NCBI GenBank assembly: GCA_030686995.1
Contig: CM060692.1
Coordinates: forward strand, 8,909,465-8,973,464
Direction of reading: 5' to 3'
Length of the DNA: 64,000 bases
Origin: Artemisia argyi
Lineage: Eukaryota > Streptophyta > Magnoliopsida > Asterales > Asteraceae
The position numbers were made by a program, and so were the translations under genes. Under the pieces are notes generated by a model. The model was not told the DNA's origin. It was given only the letters and a program-made list of their open reading frames with translations, and ran no database searches. Below, piece after piece: positions 1-10,945 of this stretch (its first letter is position 1; each line of letters opens with the position of its first letter).

Positions 1-839
1 CAATTTTTTTTTTGTTCGCTATATTGAAATTAAAAAGATGACAAATTAAATACATTTTATAAATGATTATTCCAATTTAAAAATATAGTTTGGAAGTTCT
101 ATATAACTTAAAATATAATGACATAAAAAACAGATAATCGTACGCAATTTTGTTTGAGTATTTTCCTCACCATCCCTTGAAATCTTTTTTATTTTTCAAG
201 TGAAAATTCTCCTACATGTTAAGTATTAATAAAGTCATATGAGTGATGTATTGTGCGGTTGGACTAGTGGTCAAATGGTTCACATGGTAATTGAAAGTCC
301 CAAGTTCGATACTAGAGCGCAGTCTCTTCACTCTCCACATGAGCCCTTGGACCACTTGTTATACTCGTAAATATTTTTGTTTTTTCCCCTTTGCATTAAC
401 TTTCCTTGTTTTAGGTTTTTCATCAAATTATTTGCCCTTTTTTTTTGAGGAGCAACGAATTTAATAAAATGTTCACCAAAAAAAAAAAAGATGCGTTTGT
501 CTTGTGAGCATTTTCAATGCATTTAACAAGAAAGGATTTTTGTCATTTTTTCAAGTCATTGGTTTTATTCATTTCAAAATATCAAAAAGCTATCTTCAAA
601 CTCCTTTTCTAAAGTGAAATGATTTACACATTTTAAGTTTTGATTGACACATTCCGATCTTTGCAGTAAATAGTTGTACATATATTACAAGATGTTTACT
701 GTATTTGTATATTAGTGTGTGTCAATCAAATTTTGGAGTGTGCAAATCACCACAATTTTCCAAACGATTGACATATGCTCAACTACACATATTTTGGTCG
801 AAACAGATAATAAGTTTGTGAGTGTAACTATAAATATTA
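1..839. other. Duplicated A+T-rich flank around S1, no gene
   Basis: Apart from the S1 block this stretch has no convincing coding sequence. Its left part (about 60-220) recurs near 5640-5740, 33840-33930 and 47450-47600. Its right part (about 420-800) recurs near 9000-9360 and 48480-48660. It is therefore part of a segmental duplication unit. Confidence 0.5.
225..365 (+). repeat. tRNA-like SINE-like repeat, copy S1
   Basis: This is the first of seven related blocks, all beginning near an 'attaataaagtcatatga' stretch. An A-box-like GGTTGGACTAGTGG is followed about 40 bp later by a B-box-like AAGTTCGATAC, the spacing expected of a tRNA-derived RNA polymerase III promoter. The body ends near 'ccacttgttatactcg' and is followed by a pyrimidine-rich tail. 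No cloverleaf can be drawn, so it is not a tRNA gene. The flanks on both sides are also shared with other copies, so most copies probably spread by segmental duplication rather than by separate retroposition. Confidence 0.5.
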
Positions 840-867
840 TGAGAAATTGTTATTCTGTTTTTTGTAG

Positions 868-1162
868 GTGCTTTCAGGAAATCAGTGAGGAATAGGAAGA
901 TTGTTGAAGATTTATGGAAAATTAATTTGAAGACCAATAAGACTAACAAAAGTCCAAGATAACAAGATACATAGTTTTAGAAAACTGCCCATTATCAGCC
1001 CAAAACTCTGCAAATCTAGCCCAAGTTGCAGCCCAGCTAGTAAATTACGCTCAACTCATTAATCGAGTTCAACAAGAAAATCGAGGAATGATAAAGGAAG
1101 ATGACACTACAAGTCTCGAGAGCGAACCTTGTCTTGAGTTTTTGTCAAGTCTCGATGACTAA
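868..1162 (+). pseudogene. Unrecognised gene X, last exon, copy X1 (broken)
   Basis: A reading frame follows a good splice acceptor (ttttttgtag at about 858-867). The first part corresponds to KIVEDLWKIN; stops and a frame change follow. From about 1000 a clean frame encodes a hydrophilic C-terminus including AQLVNYAQLINRVQQENR and ending LEFLSSLDD, then TAA at 1160-1162. The same C-terminus recurs at 2326, 9390, 26310, 32789 and 34140, always near S blocks or phytocyanin copies. I do not recognise the family. The conserved peptide across diverged copies suggests a real ancestral gene. This copy is broken by internal stops. Confidence 0.45.
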
Positions 1163-2325
1163 CCGCAGTATGAAAGCGTGGCTAAAAAAATGCATTTAGT
1201 AAACAACTACAAGTGTAAGCATGGAAGTCTCAAGCCTTCAGTAATGTACTAATGTTATTACATGGCCTAACGGTCCCTCGACTAAAGTTAGGAGTGGTAA
1301 TTAGCTAATGTCCAGAACCACTAGACCACTCTAGAGGCTGAAGAAACATTACAAAGAAAACTATCCATGTATATAATTCGATCTATATATTGTACGTGCA
1401 TGTAAGTACAAAACAAATTAGCAAATTTTAATAGTATTACGTAATTAAAATAAAGAAACTTAATAGTAATTTATCTTCCATGGTATTCTGATAACAAAAT
1501 ATGTAAATATACCAAATTAAATTCACATATATTTTAAACGTTTACGTGTTTATCAATGATATTTTGAATAGTTTTTGAAATTACGGGACTAGCATTATAA
1601 GGCTCAACGCCAACCAACCAACCAACGCAACAAAACCCCCTTTGCAGTTTAGCATTATCCGAGTCAACTGGGAAAAAAGTTTCTCGATTCCTAAAATTGA
1701 AAACACCTGATCATTAAATGATTTAACATTCACAATAACATGTAATAAATACTTTGAATATCATTAACAAAAGCTTTTGAAAAAAAAAAATAATAATATT
1801 GATTCATACAAGTTAACGTATGAATCATGAGGCATGTAGTTTAGTTAATCCACAAGCTTGTTGATCCACTCGTTAACATAGTATTAGTATCAACTTATTC
1901 AACCCACACGACTTTAGTATATAAACTACCAAGTATTCCTTTCTACTACCGATGTGGGACTAGAAAGACGATTTAATAAAAAAAATATGTTTATAACACA
2001 TATAGATTGTTCACTTTTTTAAGCCATAGTTCTTTATTCATCTCCACTCAAACTCCCTCCAACTTCCTTACTTCCCCACCACTTTCCTATGACATTTTTA
2101 AAATGTTTACATGATTCATAGTTCTTTAAATCCACACATTTTACCAATGAATTTAGCATGCTTTTTTTAGTATATATTATTCGATTGATAGCGTATTAAG
2201 CAGCTAACAAAAACAGATAATATGATTTAATTCATGCATCGTTACCATAGTCTAGAACGTGCAGTCAATGAAAACTGAGAGTCGGAATTAGGGCTGTGGT
2301 TCATGTACATGAAATTTTTGCATGA
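1163..2325. repeat. Block R copy 1 and intergenic DNA
   Basis: There is no gene here. From about 1585 to 2285 it holds block R, recognisable by 'aggctcaacaccaacca', then 'ataacatgtaataaatac', then 'ctactaccgatgtgggac' and 'agcatgctttttttag'. The block recurs near 3755-4560, 11257-11760, 13261-13540, 13768-14130 and 32070-32760, with a fragment at 48716. It usually lies downstream of one phytocyanin copy and upstream of the next. Confidence 0.55.
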
Positions 2326-2377
2326 GGGTCTCAAGAGCGAAGCTTGTCTTGAGTTTTTGTCAAGTCTCGATGACTAA
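2326..2377 (+). pseudogene. Gene X C-terminal scrap
   Basis: Only the last 16 or so codons of the gene X C-terminus remain (LEFLSSLDD, then TAA at 2375-2377). An almost identical scrap is at 32789-32840, and both follow a block R copy. Together they mark the same duplication breakpoint. Confidence 0.45.
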
Positions 2378-2435
2378 CCATAGTATGAAAGTGTGGCTAC
2401 GAATGCATTTACTGAACCACAAGTGTTAGCATGGA

Positions 2436-2888
2436 TCCCGATTGCTAAAAGAAGGTCTTCTAAGAGTGTTATTGCTAAGTTGGTTGTGGCAGCTTGTGCC
2501 TACTTTATTTGGCAAGAGAGGAATTGGCGTCTTTTTAAGAAGAACAAACGGCCGGTGATGCAAATTATTGATTGCATTAAGAATTCTATCCGTCTCAAAC
2601 TCCTCTCGTGCAAATTTACAAAGTCTAACGATGGTGTGCTGGTTTCTAGGCTTTGGAAGTTGCCTGATATGGTGTTTATCTAATGTTGATGGTTGTTATG
2701 ACTTGTTTATGTGTTATTAGGTGGTTGTAATTGCTAGCTAGTATTCATATGGCCTATCATATGATTTAGAGGTTGTTCAAGCTTGAGCTTGAGGTCAATG
2801 TGGTAGCCAACCACATTCCATTGTACTTATTGGGTTTTTTGAGCCTTTAATATATTTTACCAAGGTAAGTCCCCTTTACCCAAAAAAA
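2436..2888 (+). mobile_element. 5'-truncated L1-type LINE with target duplication
   Basis: The insert encodes only the last 80 or so residues of a plant LINE ORF2 (codons to TAA at 2681-2683), with the typical tail YFIWQERNWRLF and IKNSIRLKLLS. About 200 bp of 3' UTR and a short A-run (2882-2888) follow. It is flanked by GTGTTAGCATGGA at 2423-2435 and GTGTAGCATGGA at 2889-2900, a target-site duplication with one base lost. The pre-insertion sequence is seen uninterrupted in related copies (for example 9672-9690). It is a dead-on-arrival copy made by target-primed reverse transcription. Confidence 0.85.
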
Positions 2889-2963
2889 GTGTAGCATGGA
2901 AATCTCAATCCTTCAGTAATGTTATGACATACATTACAAACCGATCAAGAAGTCGGTAGTCGT

Positions 2964-3078
2964 ACTATTTTTATTTTGTGATTATGAATAGAGTTTTTGG
3001 GCCAATTATTATTTTACGAACCAACAATGAAACTATTTTTATTTTGTGATTATGAATAGAGTTTTTGGGCCAATTATC
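2964..3078 (+). repeat. Direct duplication next to phytocyanin exon
   Basis: A stretch of about 46 bp starting 'actatttttattttgtg' occurs at 2964 and again at 3032 (period 68). The second copy is fused directly to phytocyanin exon 2 sequence, replacing the normal 5' part of that exon. It therefore marks a rearrangement breakpoint. Confidence 0.7.
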
Positions 3079-3414
3079 ATATGCAACACACCATCACCCA
3101 TTGATGCTACAAATTCTAGCGATGGTTACTCGGTGGTCAAGTTGAACCAAACCGGGCCTAAATATTCCATTAGTGGAATAGTCAAAAACAACGGCGACAA
3201 GATTATCATTCATGTCATAACTAGTCAAAGGCGTTCTCCTCCAGCTCAAGCTCAAACTCAAACTCTAGCAAGTAAAGAAGGATTCTTATATTTTGTTTTC
3301 TTCGCTCTAGGCTTTACATCATGCATTGTGTTCTTAGTTGTGATGGCGGTGTGGATTGGCGTTTTGATTTTTGAGGAGAGTCAAAAGAGGCAGCGAATTG
3401 GGCCGATTAATTAA
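3077..3414 (+). pseudogene. Phytocyanin (early-nodulin-like) exon 2 fragment, copy P1
   Basis: This open stretch encodes the C-terminal half of a phytocyanin domain: IICNTPSPI, then DGYSVVKLNQTGP and SISGIVKNN, then IIIHVI. A Q/A/P-rich linker, one strong hydrophobic helix of about 25 residues (FVFFALGFTSCIVFLVVMAV) and a basic tail ending at TAA 3412-3414 follow. Phytocyanins are secreted cupredoxin-like proteins, usually GPI-anchored; here a transmembrane helix seems to do that job. The usual second disulphide cysteine after FISG is replaced by Asn. Exon 1 and the start of exon 2 are missing at the 68-bp duplication, so this is a remnant although its frame is open. Confidence 0.75.
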
Positions 3415-4364
3415 CAACCTTAATAACTTGAGTACACAAATAGTTCCATGGCCAATGCTCTAATTATCTAATCGTATGAGCTTCTTATTCTGCATTCCTA
3501 ATCTGTTTCTTGTACAACGTCACTCGTGAATAGTTGTACGAGGAATTTGGTAGCTTTTCTTATTGATCATGTAGATAGTAATATAATTGTTTCAAGTTAG
3601 ATTGGTTACCTATGTTGTTTCATAAACTTCATCTACTCCATATGCTATCAAACCAACATGAAAAATCTAAATAGGACGGAGGAAGACGAAAGTAGCAAAT
3701 TAATATTATACTCGATATATAAACTGTAAGTACATAATCCGAAAAACAAAATCAATGTGACGAGCATTGTAAGGCTCAACACCAACCAACGTAGCTAAAC
3801 CGGTTTTTCGGTTTAGCATTATATATCCGAATCAAGTGAGAATAGTTTCTCTATTCCTCAACTAAAAACGCCCAATCTTGAAAAGATTTAACGAAAACAG
3901 TTTCTCGATTCCTCAACTGAAAACAACCGATCATGAAATGATTTAACGTTGAAAATAACATGTAATAAATACTTTGAATGTCATGAACAAACGATTTTGA
4001 AAGAAAATAATAATAATAAATCATACAAATTAACGAGCGGATTATGACACACGTAGTTAAGCCACGAGGGTACCAACCCACTCATTATATAGTATTAGCA
4101 TCAATTTGCCTAACCCACATGACTTTAGTATATAACTTATCAAGTATTCTTTTCTACTACAGATGTGGGATTAGAAAAAAGGTTTTATCCAAAAATGTTT
4201 ATAACACGTGAGTGTAGACTATTCACTTTTTCAAGCCAATTGTTGTTTAGTAAATAAGCTACCAAGTATTCCTTAGTTCTCCACCACTTTCCTCTAACAT
4301 TTTTAAGATTTTTACACGTTTCATAGCTCTTTAAATCAACATCTTTTACCAATGAATTTAGAAT

Positions 4365-4395
<31 letters not shown>

Positions 4396-4560
4396 TTTTT
4401 TTTTTTAAATAATTTTATAGTATGTAATATTCGATTGATCGATAGCATATTTAGCAGATAAAAAAGACAAGGCAATGTGATTTACTTTATGCATTGTTAC
4501 CAGAGTCTACAACGTGCATATATTCAACTAAAAATGAGAGTCGGAATTAAGACTGTGTTT
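3415..4560. repeat. Phytocyanin 3' flank and block R copy 2
   Basis: The 3' flank (including 'gttccatggccaatgctc' and 'cgaggaatttggtagctt') is shared with copies P4 and P5. Block R copy 2 runs from about 3755 to 4560 and contains a homopolymer T tract at 4367-4406 broken by one A. No gene is seen. Confidence 0.55.
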
Positions 4561-4984
4561 CATATACATGCAAAGCGTGGTAAAAAAATGCATTTACTGA
4601 ACCACTACAGATGTTAACATGGAAGTTTCAATCCTTTATGCCATACATTACAATTTACAAACCGAGAAGTCTGTAAGTGTACTATTTTTATTTAGCCAAA
4701 GACATGGTCTAATGGCCCCTCGAATAAAATTAGGTGTCGTAATTACCTAATGTACTCCAGAACCACTAGACCGCTCTTGAGGCTGATGAAACTACCATAA
4801 AGAAAACTATCCATGTATATAATATGATCTATATATAGTACGTGCTAGATATTATTATGTAAATTTAGTTTAATCCATGCATTGTTACCATACTTTGAAA
4901 ATGAATCCATCCTAAATTAAGAAGCATACGTACAAAATTTCAAAACTATCCATGTGTAGAACTTATTATCGTGAGGGATAAATG

Positions 4985-5490
4985 TTTCGGAAGTCAAGTG
5001 TGCGATTTGTGGTAATGAGATAAAAGACAGAGATCATGTTTTTAGTAGTTGTGAAGTTGCAGTTTCTACGTGGCAAACAGTGTTTCATTGGTTACATTTG
5101 TCACCAGTCACCATGAGGACTATTAACGACACTATGCAATGGGTTGATTCGTGTAGAATGCCGGAGAAGAAGAAAAAAGTAATTGAAGCGGTGTGACTTA
5201 CGACAATCTTGATCCTATGAAAATTCAGAAACGCTTTTATTTTCAAAAATCAAAAGTTACGCAAAGAGTATATAGTAGACTCCATTAAAAGAGTTTGCTT
5301 TTCTTTGGATTTGTAATCGTCAGAAAAAAAATGTGTATAACCAGATAGATTGGCTAAAAAAACCATACTGATGGGATTGTAATTTTCTAACTTCTTGCTA
5401 GTTTTTGTTTATTTTTAATTAATGATAGCTGTTTTCAAAATAATAATAATAATAATATTATAATAATTAAAAAAAAAAAGAAAGAAAAAA
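4985..5490 (+). mobile_element. LINE ORF2 3' remnant (zf-RVT region), degenerate
   Basis: One frame reads like the C-terminal zinc-finger region of plant LINE reverse transcriptases: KCAICGNEI, then RDHVFSSCEVAVSTW, then VIEAV and FRNAFIFKN. Two TGA codons sit where relatives have Trp (about 5196 and 5217), and a further break follows. An A-rich tail (about 5440-5495) closes the copy. It is truncated at the 5' end like the copies at 2436 and 10557 but more decayed. I did not find a clear target duplication. Confidence 0.65.
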
Positions 5491-5739
5491 AAACTACTAT
5501 AAACTATTGTATATTTAACCAAAGACGAAACTATACTTTTTATGCATACACCGCATAAAGTCATATGATTTTTTTGCAAGTGCATGCATACCTATGGACC
5601 TATAGTATGTTTAAAGTGAAAAGAACAAATTTAAAACTCAAGCTTGAAAGTTCTATATAAATAAATAACGTACGATCTTGTTTAAGTGTATTTTCCTCAC
5701 CATTTTTTTTCCGTGAAAAATCTTATACTTATTAACTAT

Positions 5740-5880
5740 TAATAAAGTCAATTAATTGATTGATTGTGGGGTTTGACCAGCGGTTAAGCCGTTGTGAGGG
5801 AAAAAGAAGTCCCGAGTTCAATTCTAGAGCCAAGCTTCTCTCTTCTATGCAATGCTTGTCCCGCTTGTTAAACTTGCAAC
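5740..5880 (+). repeat. SINE-like repeat, copy S2, with poly-T
   Basis: A-box-like GGTTTGACCAGCGG and B-box-like GAGTTCAATTC are spaced as in S1. A T tract interrupted by one C follows at 5881-5919. Unlike other copies, S2 lies only about 90 bp upstream of a phytocyanin start codon (P2). Confidence 0.5.
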
Positions 5881-5966
5881 ATTTTTTTTTTCTTTTTTTT
5901 TTTTTTTTTTTTTTTTTTGGTTTCGTGTTTTTTCATTTAATATATCACGATCTGCAGCTTCTAGCT

Positions 5967-8430
5967 ATGGTCTTTATGGGGCTCTTAATTAGTCTTTTGT
6001 TGTTGATCCTAAACATTGATGCCTCTCGTGATAAGTTCGTAGTCGGAGGTTGCTATTTTTGGAGTCTTGAATCATCATGATGTAACCGATGGAACGAAAA
6101 AACGTTTGCAACTTGGTGAGTGGTGACACAATTGGTACGTGATTGACTTGATGTTACCAGTTACATCATGTATCTATACATACATTGTTAAATATAATAA
6201 TTTTAAAAAGTTGTTCTTTTACATATTGTTGGTGGTGTTATAATGTATAATAGTTATAATACCCGTGCACGCACGGGGTTTTGACATAAATTTTAATTAT
6301 AATATTTTTTTTCTTTGAGTAATTGTTAATTTAAGGTAAATGTGCTAAAAGCCGAACCTTTATACTACTTCCGTCTTAAAATAAGTGTCCAGTTTTTTTT
6401 CAAGTGTGATATATAAGCATCCCCCATATCATATGAAGAAGGGAAGTGGTTGGCAGCACTCTCAATTTTTATTGGGACACTCCACATTATACAATAAACA
6501 GTTGTACCTTTAGTATAAACTGCTTTAACTGCTTGTACCGTGACTGTCCCGATAAAAAAAATGAAAGTGTGCCAATCACTTCCGTATAAAGAACAACACT
6601 CCATTATGCTCCAATCAAATAGTTGTTTATAAGGATATACACAATTTACTCGTAGAGTAAATATTCGACGTGAAGTCTCTTTGCAGCTCAGATAGTCACC
6701 ATATAATGAGTTTATAATTGCAAATATACTCATTGTGTTACACCCAATTTGTATTTTAAACAAAATATATCTCACGTATGCCATTGAATCTTTGTGTCAA
6801 ATCTTATAGAGTTTGCATCCAAGACCTACGAAATTATGAAAACATGTCGAAACTCACTTGACAACATTAGTGACCCCTAATAATAGTTAACTTAAAGTAC
6901 ACAAAAACACTAAAAACTTATTTATACAAACTCCATTTACAACTATTAATAGAGGTAGATTCTTACTTGAGATCATCATAACACATACAGAAAACATACC
7001 AATCACCACTTTATTATGCTCGAACGTTATAAGAATCAAAACTTCAACATAATCTACCATTAAGTTGAACAAATTTCACAACTTTATCAACTAAACAATA
7101 GAAAAGACCCACAAAAGCAAAACTTCAACAAAACACAAAGTCAAATTTAACAAACTTTATCAGCTAAACCCAACACCAAAAGATCATTAAAAAAAATAAA
7201 AATAAAATAAAATAAAAAAAAAACTGAACTTAAACCCAATCTCAGTCATTAATACATTTTTAAGCTTAAACATCGACAACTGTATACGTTTTTGTACGGT
7301 TTTATACGTTTTAATATTCGTTTTTGATTCTCCAATCGGTTTGATTTTGGGAAGGTATGGTTTGATTCGGGTTATAGAAGATGGATGCGATTGTTATGTC
7401 TGGTGATATTGGATATTCATGAATTAAAACATAAACATTTGTTCATCACTGCAAATCTGCAATACATCATGAATATCCAATCTCATAAATTGAAAGAACG
7501 AATGTTTAGGCTTTGTTATGTGGGGTAGAAGAGAAGAAAGGAATGGAAAAACTGATTCTTATGTCGGTTAAAATTTGTGGACTCTGTTTTTCAAAAATGT
7601 TTTCAGGATATCCGTATATAAACTTTAAATAATAATTACATTAGTTGTTGATATTTATATTACCGTTAATAATAATTTAGCCGTATTTAATATTCAAATC
7701 CGTGTACGCATAGATTAAATTTTTAAATAGGATAACATGAGTCCTTATTTAATGTACATAGTAAAAAATATTTTAATGGATGAAAGTTTAAAACAAATAT
7801 TTGTTTTTTTTAATATTTAACGTATATTAAACCTAATTCGTATATTTGTAGAATTTCGTAAATTTAATGGATGAAAGTCTCAAGCCAGTACTAATACTCA
7901 TGTAATTGTAAACAAAGTTCATATTATAGAGTTTAGGGGTTATAAAGTGTAAGGGGTTATTTTTTTTTATTTTTTATTTTTATCTAAAGTTATAAAAAAA
8001 AATGGAGATTTATAATTTTACACTTAACCCATATAATATATTTAAAATTCAACCACTAATGTTTTATTAATTACCCCCTCTTTTTTAAGTTTTTATTTTC
8101 ATAAATTTGACACATATATTTTTATATGTTTTTTTCCTCAATCAAATTCTCCACCAAATTTATTAAAGTTTGACCAAAATCAATTCAATTTTGACTTTTT
8201 ATTGGCCAATCACGTCGCTCGATTTTGCTTATGTGGCAAAATCGAGCTCTCCTATTGGCCCAATTTTTTTTTTGCATTGAGAAGGGATTTATAAAAACAC
8301 TCCGAAATGATGTAATTCTTTTATTATATAAAAGATGTATGAGGCAAACAAGAGCTTAATGGTTAAAGTAAATCAAGAAGATTGCATCATATGCAACAGA
8401 CCATCATCCATTAAAACCAAATCATGGATC
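5967..8430 (+). pseudogene. Phytocyanin-like copy P2, split by an insertion
   Basis: Exon 1 starts at ATG 5967 with a signal peptide (FMGLLISLLLLILNIDAS) and the phytocyanin start KFVVGG. An in-frame TGA at 6078-6080 and a frameshift then break it. The intron following about 6110 is interrupted near 6250 by about 2.09 kb of foreign DNA. Exon 2 resumes at 8336 with YEANKSLMVKVNQEDC and is lost after about 8425. It is a pseudogene by stop, frameshift, insertion and 3' truncation. The family assignment comes from the full alignment of copies P1-P6. Confidence 0.7.
6250..8335 (-). mobile_element. Helitron-like non-autonomous insertion
   Basis: The boundaries come from comparing P2 with intact intron/exon junctions of copies P3, P4 and P6. 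Read on the minus strand, the insert starts TCTTTTATATAATAAAAG at 8335. It ends just after a hairpin (CCCGTGCGTGCACGGG, near 6262-6279) that lies about 12 nt from the terminus. It sits between a host A and T with no target duplication. These are Helitron traits; the terminal CTRR is imperfect (CTAT or ACTA). No Rep/helicase is encoded. It contains a 12-bp perfect inverted repeat (GCTCGATTTTGC, about 8218-8248) and another near 7408/7470. A Stowaway-like end near 6365 has no partner. Confidence 0.55.
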
Positions 8431-8811
8431 ACATTATAAGAAATCTGTGGCTAATCTTACTAATTATGTTGATACTAATATATAACCGTCTGTGATCAAC
8501 TTGCATATCTTATTTTTGATACAAAACTTTTCATGTAAAACTAATTATGCGTACATTAATGGAGTGTTTAACACGATACATGTACAACTATTCAATATTG
8601 CGTGCTAATAGAAAATAAGTGTGTAAAACATTAGTCACTCATTTAAACACCATCGTTAGATCTTATTTATAAAACCTAAGAGGCTAATGCTTGTACGAAT
8701 TGAAGCTGACGAAATTTGAAGGTCTAGTATCTAAACTTACAAAAGCTTTTTGTTTGCTACAATAAAATAAAAAATATGAAAAGTTCAGTGAAAAATCTTT
8801 TACATTTTAAG
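8431..8811. other. Intergenic, no gene seen
   Basis: A+T-rich DNA shared with about 10930-11130 ('ttttcatgtaaaactaatta', 'aacctaagaggc'). It is part of the duplicated flank, and no reading frame is convincing. Confidence 0.4.
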
Positions 8812-8960
8812 TACTAATAAAGTCGTATGAGTAATGTATTGTGGGGTTGGACCAGTGGTCAAGGTGCTCACATGGTACGTGGATGTCCCAAGTTCAATTC
8901 TTGAGCCAAGCCACTCCGCTGACCATATCAGCCCTGCACCACTTGTTATGCTCATAAATA
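8812..8960 (+). repeat. SINE-like repeat, copy S3
   Basis: The A-box-like element is GGTTGGACCAGTGG and the B-box-like element is AAGTTCAATTC. The same upstream and downstream flanks as S1 are present, followed by a pure T tract at 9027-9056. It lies upstream of gene X copy X2 and phytocyanin copy P3, which preserves the ancestral S-X-P order. Confidence 0.5.
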
Positions 8961-9023
8961 TTTTTAATTTTTTCCCCTTTGCTTTTAACTTTCCTAGTTT
9001 CAGGTTTTGCATTTAATTATTTG

Positions 9024-9058
<35 letters not shown>

Positions 9059-9389
9059 TTGAGGAGCAACAAATTTAATAAAATGTTTAAGCGAAAAAAA
9101 GATGTGTTTGTCTTGTGAGTATTTTCAATCCATTTAACCAGAAAGACTTTTTGCCATCTTTTCAAGTCATTGGTTTTATTCATTTCAAAATATCAAAACA
9201 CAATCTTAAAACTCCTTTTCTAAAGGGAAGTGATTTACACATTCCGATCTTTGCAGTAAATAGTTGTACATATATTACAGGATGTTTACCGTACTTGTAT
9301 ATTAGAGTGTGTCTATTAAATTTTGGAATGTGCAAATCACCTTAATTGTCCAAATGATTGACATATCCTCAACTATACATATTTTGGTC

Positions 9390-9624
9390 AAAGACCAACA
9401 AGACTAACAAAAGTTCAAGAGAACAAGATATTTAGTTTGAGAAAACTGCCCATTATCAACCTAAAAACTCTGCTAATCCAGCCCAAGTTGCTGCCCAGCT
9501 AGAAAATTACGCCCAACTCATTAACCAGGACCAACAAGAGAATCGAAGAATGTTAAGGGAAGATGACACTACAAGTCTCGAGAGCAAAGTTTGTCTTGAG
9601 TTTTTGTCAAGTCTCGATGAGTAA
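9390..9624 (+). pseudogene. Gene X last exon, copy X2
   Basis: From about 9467 this encodes the gene X C-terminus (AQVAAQLENYAQLIN, then TTSLESKVCLEFLSSLDE) ending at TAA 9622-9624. The upstream part of the exon is shorter than in X1 and out of frame. The function is unknown. The peptide is close to X1 and X4, so it was under coding constraint before duplication. Confidence 0.45.
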
Positions 9625-9768
9625 ACGTGTATGAAAGCGTGGCTAAAACTGCATTTACTCAACCACTACAAGTGTTAGCATGGAAGGCTCAATCCTTCAG
9701 TAATGTTATGACATGGTCTAACGGTCCCTCGACTAAAGTTAGCTAGGAGTCGTAATTAGCTAATGTCC

Positions 9769-10316
9769 ATGGTGTTTATGGGGCTTTATAGCCTTTTGTT
9801 TTTATCCAAAACATTGATGCATCTGACGAGTTCATTGTTGGAGGTTGGGGTGTTTGGAGTCTAGAATCAACGATATGTAATCAATGGAAAGTTTGCAACG
9901 TGGTGAAACCATCAGTAAGTGTTCGACTTGCTTATGTATCTATGCATTATTCTTCGTTAAACACTGAGATCAAAACACACTTCTTATAAATGTTAATGTT
10001 GGTTTTATAGTGTACATGTATGAGGCAGACAAAAGCTTAATGGTTAAAGTAAATCAAGAAGATTGCATCATCATTCGTTAATGCAACAAAGTATCACGAC
10101 GGTACTCGGTGGTCAAGTTGAAATTTCATTCATGGTATGGCAGACCTAACACGCTCAACTCCCTCAGATCCGTGGCTTCCAACTCAAGCTCCAAAGTGCG
10201 AATGTGATACATTCCTATATATCTTTCTAGGCTTTTGATGGTGGCGGTATTTGCGGCTTACACACCCAGAAAAAGAGATCAAGAGAATCGGGGGGATTGG
10301 CAGCCTAAAAATTAAA
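9769..10316 (+). pseudogene. Phytocyanin-like copy P3
   Basis: Exon 1 begins at ATG 9769 (VFMGL). A 1-bp deletion in the signal-peptide region then shifts frame; in the other frame DEFIVGGWGVWSLEST and CNQW are readable. The intron acceptor (ggttttatag, ending 10011) is intact. Exon 2 from 10012 reads YMYEADKSLMVKVNQEDC before degenerating after about 10060. Traces of the C-terminal helix region reach about 10316. Intron position and phase agree with P4. Confidence 0.65.
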
Positions 10317-10379
10317 AGTTAGTATTAAAATAGGTCCATGGCCAAAGTTTAGTTATCCTTGTTTAGTATTCTTTTGCTG

Positions 10380-10423
<44 letters not shown>
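10380..10423. repeat. Poly-A run (44 A)
   Basis: An uninterrupted run of A follows the decayed P3 copy. No LINE-coding sequence lies just upstream, so it is a simple homopolymer or an orphan tail. Its length is likely to vary between reads. Confidence 0.9.
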
Positions 10424-10425
<2 letters not shown>

Positions 10426-10556
10426 CCCTTGACTTCACAATTTTTCGTATGCATTTGATATATCGTGTTCCCTATAATGCTTTTTCATTATATGTTAATT
10501 TCTCATACTAGCTGATATACCCGCAAAATTAATTAATGGATTTGTGGCTAATCTTA

Positions 10557-10945
10557 TTTTTTTTTTTTTAGAACGGCAAATTTTTTAAAACTAGCAAGAA
10601 GCTAGAAAAAACATTACAAAGAAATTAAATGTGGGTTTTTTAACAAAGAATCCCACGAAAATATTCTATTACAACGATTTGAACACCAAGTAAAAGAATA
10701 CGACACAATGTCGTCAAAAATCACAGATCTTCTCATAGGCGTCTTATTGAAAATAAAGCGGTTTCTCAGACCCCAAATATACCACCAAGCAACACAAAAC
10801 ACGCCTTCCAACATATTCTTAACCTTGGTCGAAAGACGAATTGAAGAAAACCAGTTAAGCCAGTCCGAAAAAGACTTAATATCATGCCAATCCAAATCCC
10901 ACCATCGACATATACGACGAACAATAATCTGGGCCACTTCACATC
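10557..10945 (-). mobile_element. 5'-truncated LINE remnant, minus strand
   Basis: On the minus strand, 10937 to 10614 encodes about 107 residues of a LINE ORF2 C-terminus (RRICRWWDLDW, FSDWLNWF, AWWYIWGLRNRFIF). It is followed by a short 3' UTR and a poly-A tail, seen as the T-run 10557-10569. The right end at about 10945 abuts host sequence also found at 8515-8530. Target duplications are not clear. It belongs to a different subfamily from the copy at 2436, because the tail peptides differ. Confidence 0.75.

Noticed and set aside
5760..6080. A 106-codon gene
   Set aside because: It is a chance fusion of SINE-like sequence, a T tract and phytocyanin exon 1; the true exon starts at ATG 5967.
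6363..6790. Stowaway MITE starting CTACTTCCGTCTTAAAATAA
   Set aside because: Only one end is recognisable and no inverted partner with a TA duplication was found, so it is not listed as an element.
8812..8960. tRNA genes at the seven S blocks
   Set aside because: Only A- and B-box-like elements are present. No acceptor stem, anticodon arm or cloverleaf can be formed.
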